A DNA stretch of 64,000 nt, taken from NCBI RefSeq assembly GCF_022899245.1, contig NZ_JALJAZ010000001.1, positions 2,267,001-2,331,000 on the forward strand. Direction: 5' to 3'. Shown one piece after another: positions 29,017-36,135 of this stretch. Both the position numbers and the translations under genes were made by a program. The notes below the pieces were generated by a model, which was not told where the DNA came from, searched no databases, and saw nothing but the letters and a program-made list of their open reading frames with translations. Source of the stretch: Falsirhodobacter halotolerans (GTDB lineage Bacteria > Pseudomonadota > Alphaproteobacteria > Rhodobacterales > Rhodobacteraceae). Numbering within the stretch: position 1 is the stretch's first letter; every line of letters begins with the position of its first letter.

Positions 29017-29837
29017 GCCTTGCCCTCATCGGCAAAGCTGTGATCCTCGGTCGGAAAAGCACGGTCGCGCACCTCGGCCGCGAAATCGGCGATGGCGCGA
29101 TCCGCCGCGCCCGCCAGATCGGCATAGCGTTTGACGAATTTCGGTTTGAAATCGGCGAACAGGCCCAGCATGTCATCGACGACCAGCACCTGACCGTCGC
29201 AGCCGTTCCCCGCGCCAATGCCGACCGTCGGCACGGCCAGATCGGCGGTGATGCGGCGGCCCAGACCGTCCGGCACCTTTTCCAGAACGACGGCGAAGGC
29301 CCCGGCCTCGGCCACGGCGCGGGCATCCGCCGCCACGCGGTCCCCGTCCGCGCCGCGCCCCTGCACCTTGTAGCCGCCCAAGCTGTGCACCGCCTGCGGC
29401 GTCAGCCCCACATGCCCCATCACCGGAATGCCGCGCGCGGTCAGAAAGGCGACGGTGTCGGCCATGGCCACCCCGCCCTCCAGCTTCACCGCGCCGGCGC
29501 CAGTGTCCCGCATCAGGCGGGCGGCGTTGCGAAAGGCCTGCTCGGGGCTTTCCTCATAACTGCCGAAGGGCATGTCGATGACGCACATCGCCTGTCCCAG
29601 GCCGCGCATCACGGCCTGACCATGGGCGATCATCATCTCCATCGTCACGCCCAGAGTGGAGGGGAGGCCATAGACCACCATCCCCAGGCTGTCGCCCACC
29701 AGCACCAGATCGCAATGCCGGTCCACGATTTTCGCCATCGGCGTGGTATAGGCCGTCAGACAGACCAGAGGCCCCTGCCCCTTGCGGGCGCGAATATCGG
29801 CGGCCGTGATCTGCCGCGCGCGGGCGGTGGCACTCAT
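29013..29837 (-). CDS. panB: 3-methyl-2-oxobutanoate hydroxymethyltransferase
   Basis: A 274-residue TIM-barrel enzyme that transfers a hydroxymethyl group from methylenetetrahydrofolate to ketoisovalerate, the first committed pantothenate step. [26 protein letters not shown] and VKLEGG are typical. The ribosome-binding GGAGG lies eight bases before the ATG and inside the 3' arm of a hairpin (29842-29870), so translation or transcription of panBC may be controlled there. Confidence 0.96.
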   Translation of the reverse strand: MSATARARQITAADIRARKGQGPLVCLTAYTTPMAKIVDRHCDLVLVGDSLGMVVYGLPSTLGVTMEMMIAHGQAVMRGLGQAMCVIDMPFGSYEESPEQAFRNAARLMRDTGAGAVKLEGGVAMADTVAFLTARGIPVMGHVGLTPQAVHSLGGYKVQGRGADGDRVAADARAVAEAGAFAVVLEKVPDGLGRRITADLAVPTVGIGAGNGCDGQVLVVDDMLGLFADFKPKFVKRYADLAGAADRAIADFAAEVRDRAFPTEDHSFADEGKA

Positions 29838-29870
29838 GAAAAAGCCCTCCCCAAAGGTGTGGGAGGGCTT
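29838..29870 (-). terminator. Terminator-like hairpin overlapping the panB ribosome-binding site
   Basis: On the minus strand AAGCCCTCCC (29870-29861) pairs with GGGAGGGCTT (29851-29842) around a nine-base loop, followed by TTTTTC and the panB ATG. It has the form of an intrinsic terminator for the upstream L,D-transpeptidase gene, but its right arm also contains the panB Shine-Dalgarno sequence. It can therefore act at both transcription and translation. Confidence 0.7.
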
Positions 29871-29903
29871 ATAGCGGCGGGGAGCGTGAAGCGCCAGCCG
29901 TCG

Positions 29904-30641
29904 TCAGCCTTGGGTCGCGGTCCCGGCCGTGGCCAGAACGGTGCCGGGCGGATGGATGTCGCCGTTGCCGTCCTCGACCCACTGGCCTTCGTATTGCAGG
30001 CTCTCGGCCTCGGTCCGGACCTTCACGCGGGTGCCGTTGCCCACACGTTCATAAAGGTCGATGATGTCCTGATTGAACAGACGGATACAGCCCGCCGAGG
30101 TGGCCCGCCCGATGGAGCGGTTGTCGATCGTGCCGTGGATGCGATACATCGTGTCGCGCCCGTTGCGATAGAGATAGAGCGCGCGCGCGCCCAGCGGGTT
30201 TTCCAGACCGCCCTCAAGACCCCGGGCGAATTCGGCATAAAGCTCGGGCTGGGTGCGGATCATGTTCTGCGTGGGCGTCCAGTTCGGCCATTCCCGCTTC
30301 ATCGAGATGACGGCATTGCCGCGGAACGCCTTGCCCTGCGGGCCGACCCCGATGGCATAGCGCATGGCCCGCCCGTTCGGCTGCACGTAATAAAGAACCC
30401 GCGCGAAGGGATCGACGACGATGGTGTTGGCATCCTCCGGCCCGGTATAGGCGACTTCGGACCGCACCTTTTCCGGGGTCAGATAGCGGGGCTGCACGGC
30501 GGGGATATAGAATTCGCCGTCCTGGACCGCCGCATAGCGGGGGTCGGCGACGGGGGCTTGGGTGACCTGCGGCGGCTGTCCGCAGGCGGCAAGAAACGCC
30601 AGCGACAAAGCGGCAGCAAAATGGCGAAGGGTTTGGCGCAC
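29904..30641 (-). CDS. L,D-transpeptidase (YkuD) lipoprotein
   Basis: A 245-residue envelope enzyme. The signal peptide ends in lipobox LAAC (C20), so the protein is lipid-anchored. The YkuD catalytic site is complete: HGTIDNRSIGRATSAGCIRL, giving H169, S182, C185 and R187. Such enzymes make 3-3 peptidoglycan cross-links or attach proteins to peptidoglycan using a cysteine nucleophile. No flagellar link is evident although it borders the flagellar island. A hairpin terminator follows at 29838-29870. Confidence 0.92.
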   Translation of the reverse strand: MRQTLRHFAAALSLAFLAACGQPPQVTQAPVADPRYAAVQDGEFYIPAVQPRYLTPEKVRSEVAYTGPEDANTIVVDPFARVLYYVQPNGRAMRYAIGVGPQGKAFRGNAVISMKREWPNWTPTQNMIRTQPELYAEFARGLEGGLENPLGARALYLYRNGRDTMYRIHGTIDNRSIGRATSAGCIRLFNQDIIDLYERVGNGTRVKVRTEAESLQYEGQWVEDGNGDIHPPGTVLATAGTATQG

Positions 30642-30743
30642 CGGAGGTCCCCTGTAATCGTGAGCTTTCCCGCCAACCTGCGGCGCGGGGCCGCAAGGTC
30701 AAGGTGCGGATGCGGCTTTCCCGCACCGGCCGTTGCAGGAATG

Positions 30744-31451
30744 TCACCCGACATAGCTGCGCACCAGCGCCGCCGACAGAAGCGACCAGCCGTCCGCAAC
30801 GACAAAGAAGGCCAGCTTGAACGGCAGGGACACGATGGCGGGCGGCACCATCATCATCCCCATCGACATCAGCACCGCCGAAACGACAAGGTCGATGATC
30901 AGGAAGGGCAGGAAGATCAGGAACCCGATCTCGAACGCGCGCTGGATTTCCGACAGAAGGAACGACGGCACGAGGATCGACAGCGGCGCCTCCTCCAGCG
31001 GGGGGCCGTCGCGCAGGGCCGCCAGCGTGGCATAGGCGTCGGGATCGAGGCGCGCGGTCATGAAGGCCCGGAAGGGATCGACGATGCGCGGCCAGGCGGT
31101 GGCGAGGTCCAGCGCCCCACGGCTGAGCGGCTCCACCCCGTCCGTCCACGCCTGCGTCAGCACGGGATCCATGACGAACCACGTCAGGAACAGCGCAAGG
31201 CTGATGATCAGCATGTTGGGCGGGGCCTGTTGCAGCCCGATCGCCTGCCGAAGGATCGACAGCACCGTCACGATGAAGGGAAAGCACGTCACCATCACCG
31301 CCAGCCCCGGCACGAGGCTGAGGATGGTGATCAGCGCGATCAGCTGGATGGAGCGTCCGGCGAGCGACCCGCCCTCCCCCATGTCCAACGTCACCTGCTG
31401 CGCCAGCGCCGGTTCGGCCAACAGGATCAGAACCAGCGTCAGCCGGATCAC
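30744..31451 (-). CDS. fliP: Flagellar export gate protein FliP
   Basis: A 235-residue inner-membrane protein of the type III export gate. A cleavable signal sequence (ending ALAQQ) is followed by transmembrane helices and conserved family text TPNM-like PPNMLIISLALFLTWFVM and PSFLLSEIQRAFEIGF. FliP forms the pore with FliQ and FliR. It is the last gene of the minus-strand unit fliF-fliH-fliN-fliP and overlaps fliN by four bases. Confidence 0.96.
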   Translation of the reverse strand: MIRLTLVLILLAEPALAQQVTLDMGEGGSLAGRSIQLIALITILSLVPGLAVMVTCFPFIVTVLSILRQAIGLQQAPPNMLIISLALFLTWFVMDPVLTQAWTDGVEPLSRGALDLATAWPRIVDPFRAFMTARLDPDAYATLAALRDGPPLEEAPLSILVPSFLLSEIQRAFEIGFLIFLPFLIIDLVVSAVLMSMGMMMVPPAIVSLPFKLAFFVVADGWSLLSAALVRSYVG

Positions 31452-31714
31452 AACCCGCCCCCGTTCGGGGCCACCTCGGTCAGGCGCACGGCGAGCTGGC
31501 CGGCCTGATCGCCCTGCCCCTCCTCCAGCATCCCGCGCGCGATCAGGCGGTCGCCGACATAGAGTTCGACCGGATCGTCCACCCGCCGGTCCAGCGTCAG
31601 GACCGCATCGCGGCCAAGGTTCAGCAAATCGCGCACCTGCGGTCGGGCGCGTCCGACCGAAACGGTGACCTCGATGGGCACATGGGCGAAGGGGGTGTCG
31701 ATGCGGTCATCCAT
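31448..31714 (-). CDS. fliN: Flagellar motor switch protein FliN
   Basis: An 88-residue SpoA-domain protein (VPIEVTVSVGRARPQVRDLLNL) of the C ring, where FliN helps set rotation direction and dock the export ATPase. It is short, essentially the SpoA core only. The ATG at 31714 overlaps the fliH end by eight bases. Neither fliM nor fliG lies in the window, so the remaining switch parts must be encoded elsewhere. Confidence 0.92.
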   Translation of the reverse strand: MDDRIDTPFAHVPIEVTVSVGRARPQVRDLLNLGRDAVLTLDRRVDDPVELYVGDRLIARGMLEEGQGDQAGQLAVRLTEVAPNGGGL

Positions 31715-32297
31715 TCTGGCATGCCTTATCCGGGTGTGGGGTGTGAAGGGTGAAGAAATCGGCCATCGCGGCCAGGGCCGCGTCCGCCGCACGGGCGGGG
31801 TCGACGGCGCATTCCGCGCCCCGTGCCGTCAGACGGGCGCGGCCCGGGGCCAGCGTGTCATCGACCGCGAAGGTCAGGGGCAGGGCGGACGGGGCGAGGC
31901 GCGCGCGCAGGATCGCCGCCTCCTCGGCTGTGGTGAACAGGGTGACGGGATGGTCCGCCTCCAGCATCGGCTGCAAGGCGTCGACGATGCTGGGGGCCAG
32001 TTGGTCCGCCGCCAACGGCGGAAGAACGGCGCGCAGGGCGGCCAGAATCAGGGGCGCCGTGCCCGACAGGACATGGGTCCGCGCCTCATGGAAGGTAAAG
32101 GCCGCATCCTGAAGCGCTTCGGCCAGACGGGCGGCGGTGGCCCGGTCCAGCGCCTCGGCGCGGGTGTCGGCGTCGGCCAGACCGGCGGCGTGCCCTTCGT
32201 CCCAGGCCGCGCGCCGGATCGCCTCAAGCTCTGCCGCGGGGGTGACGATCAGGTCGGGATCGCCCTCACCAAAGGCTTCCAGCCGAAGGGGGATCAC
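31707..32297 (-). CDS. fliH: FliH-like export ATPase regulator
   Basis: A 196-residue, alanine-rich, mostly helical protein with the elongated charged N-terminal half and compact C-terminal domain expected of FliH, which binds FliI and FliN. Sequence conservation is low in this family, so the call depends on position between fliF and fliN plus predicted structure. GTG start with GGGGGA upstream; the start overlaps the fliF stop by four bases. Confidence 0.75.
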   Translation of the reverse strand: MIPLRLEAFGEGDPDLIVTPAAELEAIRRAAWDEGHAAGLADADTRAEALDRATAARLAEALQDAAFTFHEARTHVLSGTAPLILAALRAVLPPLAADQLAPSIVDALQPMLEADHPVTLFTTAEEAAILRARLAPSALPLTFAVDDTLAPGRARLTARGAECAVDPARAADAALAAMADFFTLHTPHPDKACQNG

Positions 32298-33817
32298 GCG
32301 CGTTCCCCCTTGTCCATCCAGCCGCGCAGAATCTCCACCGTCTCCACCTGCCGCGTTTCGATCAGGCGGCGCAGACGATCCACGGGGTCGGCCTCGACCG
32401 GTTCAGCGTCGATCAGCGCGCGGTCGTTTCCGGCGATCTCGCCCGTCAGGGCAGGGGTCGGGGCTGTGCCGGGCAGGGCCAAAACCGGCGGCGGCGCATC
32501 CAGCAGGGCGGGTTTGCGCGTCAGGATCGGGCGCACCACGAAAAGGCCGAGGATCAGCGCGACCAGCGCCAGCGCCGCGATCTGGATCAGGCGCATCGTG
32601 TCCAGCCCCGCCATCCACCCCGCCTCGGCCAAGGTGCCTTCCGCCGCGACGCCCGTGAATTGCAGGGACCGCAACGTCAGCACGTCGCCCCGCGCGGTGT
32701 CCAGCCCCACGGCCGAGGATACCAGATCCTGCAACGCCGCCATCTCCTCCTCCGGCCGGGGCGTCCATTGCCCGTCGGTCATCAGCCCGTTCACCAGCAC
32801 GGCCACCGTGATGCGTTTTGTGGCCCCCGGTTGGCGCAGCACCTCGCGCTGAGTTTCGGACACTTCGTAGTTGATCGTCTCCTGCGTTTCGGAATTGCTG
32901 CTGCGCCCCGCCCCGGCATCCCCCGCCGCGTCGCCGTCCGGCAGGTTGGAGGCCACCGTCACATCGCCCGACGGGCGCTGGTCCGAGGCCGTCTTTTCCA
33001 CGGTCGAGGAGGAGATCGGCACCCGCCCCTGCGGATCAAAGCGGCGTTCGACGATGGATTCGCGTTCGGTCTCGGTGTCGATCGACACCTCCACCACCGC
33101 GTTGCCCGCGCCGACCCGTGCGGCCAGCAGGCGTTCGACATTGCGGCGCAACTCCTCGGCCCGGTCGGTGGCGGGCGGGGTTTCCGCCCCGTCCACCAGA
33201 CCCCGCGCGCTGTCGATGATGGCCACATCATCCACCTGCATACCGGCGACCGCACCGGCCACAAGGTATTTCAGCGCGCGGGCCTGCACCGGGGTCAGCG
33301 CGCCTTGGGCGGTGGTCAGCGTCACGCTGGCGGTCGGTGCCATATCGCGGCGGAAGGGCTGGCCGGTCCCTTGGGCGATGTGCACCCGCGCCGCGCGAAT
33401 CCCCGGCATGGCGAGGATGGTGCGCGCCAGCTCCCCTTCCTTGGCGCGCAGATAGGCGGCATCGAACATCTGCGACGTGGTGCCGAAACCCGACAGACCG
33501 TCCAGCAATTCGTATCCGCCCGATCCGGCGGCCGGCAGGTTCTGCCCCGCCAGCATCATGCGCAGCCGGTCGCGGTCCGCCGCCGCGACGCGGATCGAAT
33601 CGCCCTGGACGTCATAGGTGGCCTTCGCCTGATCCAGCGCCGCCACCACCTCCCCCGCCGCGGCGGGATCGAGGCCGGAATACAACAGTGCCATGTCGGG
33701 CGTGGAGGCTGCTCGCGACAAGAGCAGCACCGCGCCGAACATCGCGACCGTCGCCCCCACCACCATCGCGCGGCGGGCCATCGTCATCGCGGACCATAGG
33801 GCAAGAACATTCTGCAT
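32294..33817 (-). CDS. fliF: Flagellar MS-ring protein FliF
   Basis: A 507-residue membrane ring protein. It has a first transmembrane helix (about residues 18-38), YscJ-like ring-building domain with YSGLDPAAAGEVV, a large periplasmic loop, a second helix (about 425-445) and a C-terminal cytoplasmic tail that should bind FliG. The ATG at 33817 was chosen over one at 33859 because GAGGTG precedes it. It leads the minus-strand operon and diverges from fliL across a candidate CtrA site. Confidence 0.94.
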   Translation of the reverse strand: MQNVLALWSAMTMARRAMVVGATVAMFGAVLLLSRAASTPDMALLYSGLDPAAAGEVVAALDQAKATYDVQGDSIRVAAADRDRLRMMLAGQNLPAAGSGGYELLDGLSGFGTTSQMFDAAYLRAKEGELARTILAMPGIRAARVHIAQGTGQPFRRDMAPTASVTLTTAQGALTPVQARALKYLVAGAVAGMQVDDVAIIDSARGLVDGAETPPATDRAEELRRNVERLLAARVGAGNAVVEVSIDTETERESIVERRFDPQGRVPISSSTVEKTASDQRPSGDVTVASNLPDGDAAGDAGAGRSSNSETQETINYEVSETQREVLRQPGATKRITVAVLVNGLMTDGQWTPRPEEEMAALQDLVSSAVGLDTARGDVLTLRSLQFTGVAAEGTLAEAGWMAGLDTMRLIQIAALALVALILGLFVVRPILTRKPALLDAPPPVLALPGTAPTPALTGEIAGNDRALIDAEPVEADPVDRLRRLIETRQVETVEILRGWMDKGERA

Positions 33818-33872
33818 CGCGTCACCTCGGATCGGGGTTTCTCCCCTCATCGCCGTCATCGCCCATTCGCCC

Positions 33873-33887
33873 TTAACAATCGGTTAG
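33873..33887. promoter_or_regulatory. Candidate CtrA binding site in the fliF/fliL divergent promoter
   Basis: The motif TTAA-N7-TTAG occurs at 33873-33887, one base off the CtrA consensus TTAA-N7-TTAA. It is centred in the 118-base gap between divergent fliF and fliL, so one site could serve both operons. CtrA control of flagellar genes is established in Caulobacter and in several Rhodobacteraceae. Confidence 0.5.
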
Positions 33888-33935
33888 TGGAATGTTCCTT
33901 ATACGGGGTTCCGACGCAGAAAGCGGGGAACGACG

Positions 33936-34394
33936 ATGGCGGACATGGCGGTTCAACCGGAAGCACGTGGCAAAAGCTCGCGCTTGCCACTTATCATCGC
34001 GGGGGTGGTGGCACTGGGGCTGGGGGGCGCGGGGTTCTGGGCCACCTATACCGGCATGGTCGCCCTGCCCTCGGGACATGCGGCGCCGCAAGCCCCCATC
34101 GCCTTCGTGCCGCTGGATGCGCTGATCATCTCGCTGGGCGACATGAACGACCGCCAGCATCTGCGATTCGCCGCCCAGCTTGAGGTCGCCCCCGAACATC
34201 AGGCCGAGGTGGCCAAGCTCGCCCCCCGCATCCTCGATGTGCTGAACGGATATCTGCGCGCGGTGTCGGTGTCGGACCTCGACAACCCCGCGCAACTGGT
34301 GCGCCTGCGCGCGCAGATGCTGCGCCGGGTGCAGATCGTGACGGGCGAAGGGCGCGTGCGCGACCTGCTCGTCACCGAATTCGTGATGAACTGA
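33936..34394 (+). CDS. fliL: Flagellar stator-associated protein FliL
   Basis: A 152-residue protein with one N-terminal transmembrane helix (about residues 17-37) and a periplasmic domain containing QHLRFAAQLEV and VRDLLVTEFVMN, typical of FliL. FliL surrounds the stator and supports torque. It heads the plus-strand unit fliL-unknown-motE-motA-unknown. A second FliL-like protein is encoded at 43078-43518. Confidence 0.9.
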   Translation: MADMAVQPEARGKSSRLPLIIAGVVALGLGGAGFWATYTGMVALPSGHAAPQAPIAFVPLDALIISLGDMNDRQHLRFAAQLEVAPEHQAEVAKLAPRILDVLNGYLRAVSVSDLDNPAQLVRLRAQMLRRVQIVTGEGRVRDLLVTEFVMN

Positions 34395-34405
34395 CGGGGG
34401 CCGAC

Positions 34406-34708
34406 ATGGACATGATCGCGGACATCTTTCTTGGCGCCGGTGCCTTGGGGGCGGCCTTCTACTGCCACATTCTGGGACGCCGTCTGAAGGCCTTTGCGGG
34501 GCTGGAGAACGGGTTGGGCGGGGCCATCGCCGTCTTGTCGGCGCAGGTGGACGACATGACCCGCGCGCTGGACCGCGCGCGCACCACCGCCGGCGCATCG
34601 GCGGATGAGCTGGAGACCCGCGTGGCGCGGGCCGAGGCGGCGGCCCTGCGGCTGGAACTTCTGATGGCCTCGCTCCACGATCTTCCCACAACCGACAAGG
34701 CGGCATGA
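34406..34708 (+). CDS. Small membrane coiled-coil protein in the fliL-motE interval
   Basis: A 100-residue protein with one N-terminal hydrophobic helix (about residues 5-20) and a predicted coiled coil for most of the rest (VDDMTRALDRARTTAGASADELETRV). It may belong to an alphaproteobacterial flagellar DUF family (possibly DUF6468) but I cannot confirm that. Its stop overlaps the motE start, so it is made with the stator genes. A structural or chaperone role near the motor is inference. Confidence 0.7.
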   Translation: MDMIADIFLGAGALGAAFYCHILGRRLKAFAGLENGLGGAIAVLSAQVDDMTRALDRARTTAGASADELETRVARAEAAALRLELLMASLHDLPTTDKAA

Positions 34709-35265
34709 TGGCCCGGAAAACCAACGCGCTTGTGGCGATCGCGCTGATGATGGCCTCGGCCGGGGCGGTGAAGCTGGGCGGCGGCATCGGCGAGGCGCTG
34801 GCCCGCGCGCCCGACCCGGCCGAAACCCTGCCCGGCACCGTGCCGCTGATCTGCCCCGAACCGCCCGCCGCCTTGGCCGAGGCGCTGCGCCTGCGCGAGG
34901 CGCAAGTCGCGACGCAGGAAACCGCCGTGGCCGAACGCCTGGCCGCGCTCGACACCGCAAATCGCCTAATCGACGACCGGATGGCGCAGTTGCAGGCCGC
35001 CGAGGCGGCACTGGCCGAAACCTTGTCCATCGCCGATGGCGCGGCGGAAAAGGACATCGAGCGGCTGACGGCGGTCTATGAAGCGATGAAGCCCAAGGAC
35101 GCGGCGGGGCTGTTCACCACGATGGACACCGAATTCGCCGCCGGATTTCTGGGCCGGATGCGCCCTGACGCCGCGGCGGCGGTCCTGTCGGGGATGCCCG
35201 CGCCCAACGCCTATGCCGTCAGCCTGCTGCTGGCGGGTCGCAACGCCCTTGTGCCGACGGAGTAA
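34705..35265 (+). CDS. motE: MotE-like flagellar protein with MgtE N-terminal-type domain
   Basis: A 186-residue protein: N-terminal signal or anchor (about residues 5-25), a central coiled coil (80-120), and a C-terminal MgtE-N-like domain (YEAMKPKDAAGLFTTMD...FLGRMRPDAAAAVLSGM). In Sinorhizobium MotE is a chaperone for the periplasmic motility protein MotC. Here it precedes motA and a large periplasmic protein, matching that logic. Start at ATG 34705, with a second ATG immediately after. Confidence 0.82.
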   Translation: MMARKTNALVAIALMMASAGAVKLGGGIGEALARAPDPAETLPGTVPLICPEPPAALAEALRLREAQVATQETAVAERLAALDTANRLIDDRMAQLQAAEAALAETLSIADGAAEKDIERLTAVYEAMKPKDAAGLFTTMDTEFAAGFLGRMRPDAAAAVLSGMPAPNAYAVSLLLAGRNALVPTE

Positions 35266-35268
35266 GCC

Positions 35269-36135
35269 ATGCTGGGATTTATCGGAATCGCCGTGATCTT
35301 CGTCATGGTCTTCGGCGGCTACACCGTGGCGGGGGGCAAGATGGGGATCATCCTGCACGCCCTGCCTTATGAAATGGCGATGATCGCGGGGGCGGCGGTC
35401 GGGGCGTTCCTGATCAGCAACGACGGCGCAACGGTGAAGGCCACGCTGCGCGACGTGAAGCGCGTGTTCAAGGGCGCGGCGTGGAAGACCGACGATTACC
35501 GCGATCTTCTGTGCCTCTTGTTCGAACTGGTGCGGGTGGCCCGGGCCAACCCCATCGCGCTGGAGGAGCATATCGAAAACCCCGCCGCCTCGTCCCTGTT
35601 CGGCAAATATCCCAAGATCCAGAAGGATCACGAGACGGTGGACCTGATCTGCGACACCTTGCGCGCGGCCTCCATGAACTATGACGACCCCCATCAGGTG
35701 GAGGAGGTTCTGGACAAGCGGATGGAGGCGAACGCCCATCACGCCCAAGCCAGCAGCCACGCATTGCAGGCCATGGCCGACGCGCTGCCCGCCCTTGGAA
35801 TCGTCGCCGCCGTTCTGGGCGTGATCAAGACCATGAGCAGCATCGACCAGCCCCCCGAGATTTTGGGCGGCATGATCGGCGGCGCGCTGGTCGGCACCTT
35901 TCTGGGCGTGTTCCTCGCCTATGGTTTCGTCGGACCCTTTGCCGTGCGCCTGAAGGCGCTGGCGGAGGAGGACAGCCATTTCTACGGCCTGATCCGCGAG
36001 GTTCTGGTGGCCAATCTGCACGCCCACCCCGCCAATATCTGCATCGAGGTGGGGCGGCAGAACACCCCGCACCACCTGCGGCCCGGCTTCAACGATCTGG
36101 ACACCGCGCTGCGCGGATTGAAGGAGGCGGCGTGA
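35269..36135 (+). CDS. motA: Flagellar stator subunit MotA
   Basis: A 288-residue proton-channel subunit with four transmembrane helices (two at the N-terminus, two around residues 170-220) and a large cytoplasmic loop. The terminal region has the conserved LPALGIVAAVLGVIKTM and GGMIGGALVGTFLGVFLAYGFVGP. It would pair with MotB to drive rotation, yet motB is not in this window. The stop overlaps the following gene. Confidence 0.96.
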   Translation: MLGFIGIAVIFVMVFGGYTVAGGKMGIILHALPYEMAMIAGAAVGAFLISNDGATVKATLRDVKRVFKGAAWKTDDYRDLLCLLFELVRVARANPIALEEHIENPAASSLFGKYPKIQKDHETVDLICDTLRAASMNYDDPHQVEEVLDKRMEANAHHAQASSHALQAMADALPALGIVAAVLGVIKTMSSIDQPPEILGGMIGGALVGTFLGVFLAYGFVGPFAVRLKALAEEDSHFYGLIREVLVANLHAHPANICIEVGRQNTPHHLRPGFNDLDTALRGLKEAA

